Source: Hymenobacter ginkgonis (GTDB lineage Bacteria > Bacteroidota > Bacteroidia > Cytophagales > Hymenobacteraceae). Taken from it: DNA of 64,000 nt. Positions 62,391 to 64,000 of this stretch are shown in pieces. The stretch lies in the NCBI RefSeq assembly GCF_009755225.1, contig NZ_WQKZ01000007.1:1-64000 (forward strand), given 5' to 3'. The position numbers and the translations under genes were made by a program. The notes beneath the pieces were generated by a model. It ran no database searches. It saw only the letters and a program-made list of their open reading frames with translations, and was not told the origin of the DNA. The stretch's first letter is position 1, and the number at the start of each line of letters is the position of its first letter.

Positions 62391-64000
62391 TCAAATAGGA
62401 AACGTAACGGTGAAGGTGGACCCCTGGCCGGGTTGGCTGGCTACCTCGATGCGGGCCCCGACATTCTCAATCAGGCGCTTAATCATGTAGAGGCCCACGC
62501 CCGTGCCTTCTACGTGGGTATGCAAGCGCTGAAAAGCCTGAAACAGCCGTTCCTGCTGGCTGGCGCTCATGCCCAGGCCGTTGTCCTGCACCGTGAGCAC
62601 CACGGCGGTGGGCTGGCGCTCGGCCCGCACCGTTACCTGGGCCGGGCGGGCCGGGTCGCGGTACTTGAGGGCGTTGCTCACCAGGTTGTAGACGATGGAG
62701 CGCAGGTTGGCTGGGGCGAAGTACAAGCCCAATCCGTCGGCAATGGCTACTTCTACCTGCGCCTGGGCCGCCGTTACTTCAGTCGCCAGGTCGGCCAGCA
62801 CGGCGGCCACCAGCGGCCCTAGGGGCACCTGCTGCGCGGGGCCGGCCGGCGACTGCTGCAAGCGAATCAGCTCGGTGAGCTGCTCGATGGTGAGGCGAAA
62901 GCGGGCCACGGTGCCGTCGAGCAAATCCAGTAGCGGGGCGACTAGCGACTGCTGCTGCACCTCCACGGGCAGCGTGTCGCGCAGCACAGCTAGCAGGCCT
63001 TCCAGGTTGGTAATCGGGGACTTGAGGTCGTGCGAGGCGGTGTACACGAACGTGTCCAGGTCGGCGTTGGTGCGCCGCAGCTGCTGGTTGGTTTGCAGCA
63101 GGGCCTGGTTGGTGCTGGTCAACTCCTCGTTGAGGGCCTGCACCTGCTGGCGGGCGCTGACCTGCTCGGTCACATCCACGGCCACGCAGGCGATGGCCGC
63201 CACCACGCCCTGCTCGTCGAGCAGGGGCTGGTGCACGAAGGTGTAGTAGCCCGGCTGGCCGGGCTGGTGGTAGGTGAGGTGGGCGGGCCGTTCCTGCTGG
63301 TAATACGGCTGCCCGGTGTGCCACACCTGGTCAAGCAGCTCGGCAATGCCCTGGCCTTCCAGCTCCGGCATAGCTTCCATAAAGGGCTGGCCCAGCAGCT
63401 CTTCCGCCGAATGCCCCAGGATGCGGGCCATCAGCGGGTTTACTACTTCCAGCACGTGGTTGGCCCCGCGCACCACGTACAGGGCGGTGGGCGACTGCTC
63501 GAACACGGTGTGCAGCAGCTGGCGCTGGGCTTCGCGCTCCTGGCGGGCCAGCACCTGCTCGGTCACCTCCACTCCGAAGGCCAGCACCCCCCTGGGCTCG
63601 CCCTGGGCGTCGCGCAGCGGGGCGTAGGTCAGGTCATAGTAGCCCAGTTGCTGCTGCCCCACCGACTGCGTGCGCCAGAGGGGGGTAGTAGGACTGACAA
63701 CCGGCGGGCCGCCGGCCCCGATGCGGCCGAGCATCTCGCCGAAGCCCTGGGCCACGGCATCGGGCTGCACCTCGGCCAGCGGGCGGCCTAGGGCGGGCTG
63801 GCCCCCCAGCAGGCGCTGGTAGTTGTTGTTGAGGAAGGAAAAGCGCAGCTCCGGCCCGCTGAGCGTGGCAATATAGGCGGGCGTCTGGCCCAGAATCTCC
63901 CCCAGCAGCGTCTGCTGCTCGCCCAGCTCGCGGGTGCGCTCAGTCACGCGGGCTTCCAGCTCGTGGTTGAGCTGCTCGACCTGCCGGCGGGTCTGCACGC
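62391..64000 (-). CDS. Multi-PAS sensor histidine kinase, 5' end beyond window
   Basis: At least 535 residues; the frame runs through the right end of the window, so the start is not visible. The sequence begins inside a linker (RRQVEQLNHELEARVTERTREL), then two PAS modules (LGQTPAYIATLSGP and FEQSPTALYVVRGA), the kinase box ASHDLKSPITNLEGLL, and the ATPase domain ending GTGVGLYMIKRLIENVGARI. It is paralogous to the two kinases to its left and is followed at once by the TTG-start receiver. Confidence 0.92.
   Translation of the reverse strand, partial: VQTRRQVEQLNHELEARVTERTRELGEQQTLLGEILGQTPAYIATLSGPELRFSFLNNNYQRLLGGQPALGRPLAEVQPDAVAQGFGEMLGRIGAGGPPVVSPTTPLWRTQSVGQQQLGYYDLTYAPLRDAQGEPRGVLAFGVEVTEQVLARQEREAQRQLLHTVFEQSPTALYVVRGANHVLEVVNPLMARILGHSAEELLGQPFMEAMPELEGQGIAELLDQVWHTGQPYYQQERPAHLTYHQPGQPGYYTFVHQPLLDEQGVVAAIACVAVDVTEQVSARQQVQALNEELTSTNQALLQTNQQLRRTNADLDTFVYTASHDLKSPITNLEGLLAVLRDTLPVEVQQQSLVAPLLDLLDGTVARFRLTIEQLTELIRLQQSPAGPAQQVPLGPLVAAVLADLATEVTAAQAQVEVAIADGLGLYFAPANLRSIVYNLVSNALKYRDPARPAQVTVRAERQPTAVVLTVQDNGLGMSASQQERLFQAFQRLHTHVEGTGVGLYMIKRLIENVGARIEVASQPGQGSTFTVTFPI

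Overview
The window looks like a chromosomal piece of a GC-rich member of the Bacteroidota, most likely Hymenobacter or a close relative (Cytophagales). The reasons are two type A and one type B type-IX-secretion (T9SS) C-terminal sorting domains, lipoproteins with short lipoboxes, many multi-PAS sensor kinases joined by LNxEL coiled-coil linkers, stand-alone receiver proteins, and poor Shine-Dalgarno sites. This placement is inferred from protein style; there is no rRNA or other marker gene here. No tRNA, rRNA or CRISPR array was seen.

Layout. 0-8 kb: tandem palindromes, three unrecognised small proteins, a lipoprotein, and two large T9SS cargo proteins; the second is broken at an 11-G tract. 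8-16 kb: an ABC efflux operon (adaptor, ATPase, FtsX/MacB-type permease) divergent from a sigma-54 response regulator and its kinase, followed by a DUF6169-like gene overlapped by a tiny upstream gene. 16-29 kb: repeat-rich accessory DNA with a MITE, a hybrid kinase carrying twelve 21-residue coiled-coil repeats, two unknown proteins, an NHL-repeat lipoprotein, a SnoaL-like protein, a complete IS1182-type element and a serine hydrolase. 29-34 kb: a 1500-residue FG-GAP repeat T9SS protein. 34-37.3 kb: a VOC protein, then over 2 kb of apparently non-coding DNA with palindromes.

37-47 kb is a signalling block on the minus strand. It holds a STAS-like protein, a PAS-only protein, a fatty acid desaturase next to a second STAS-like protein, a LuxR-type regulator, a 1512-residue CheB-CheR-PAS-PAS-GAF-PAS-kinase fusion, and a separate CheB. 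47-53 kb has a HAD phosphatase, an MFS transporter, a truncated hydrolase, a PAS kinase and an S41 peptidase. 53.4-64 kb is a same-strand array of paralogous multi-PAS kinases alternating with single-domain receivers (kinase, receiver, kinase, decayed kinase/receiver remnant, kinase, receiver, kinase), the last cut by the window end.

The strongest themes are expansion and decay of PAS kinase/receiver modules, modular fusion of chemotaxis enzymes to a kinase, a possible phase-variable surface protein, and several families of dispersed intergenic repeats. No known defence or biosynthetic system is clearly present.
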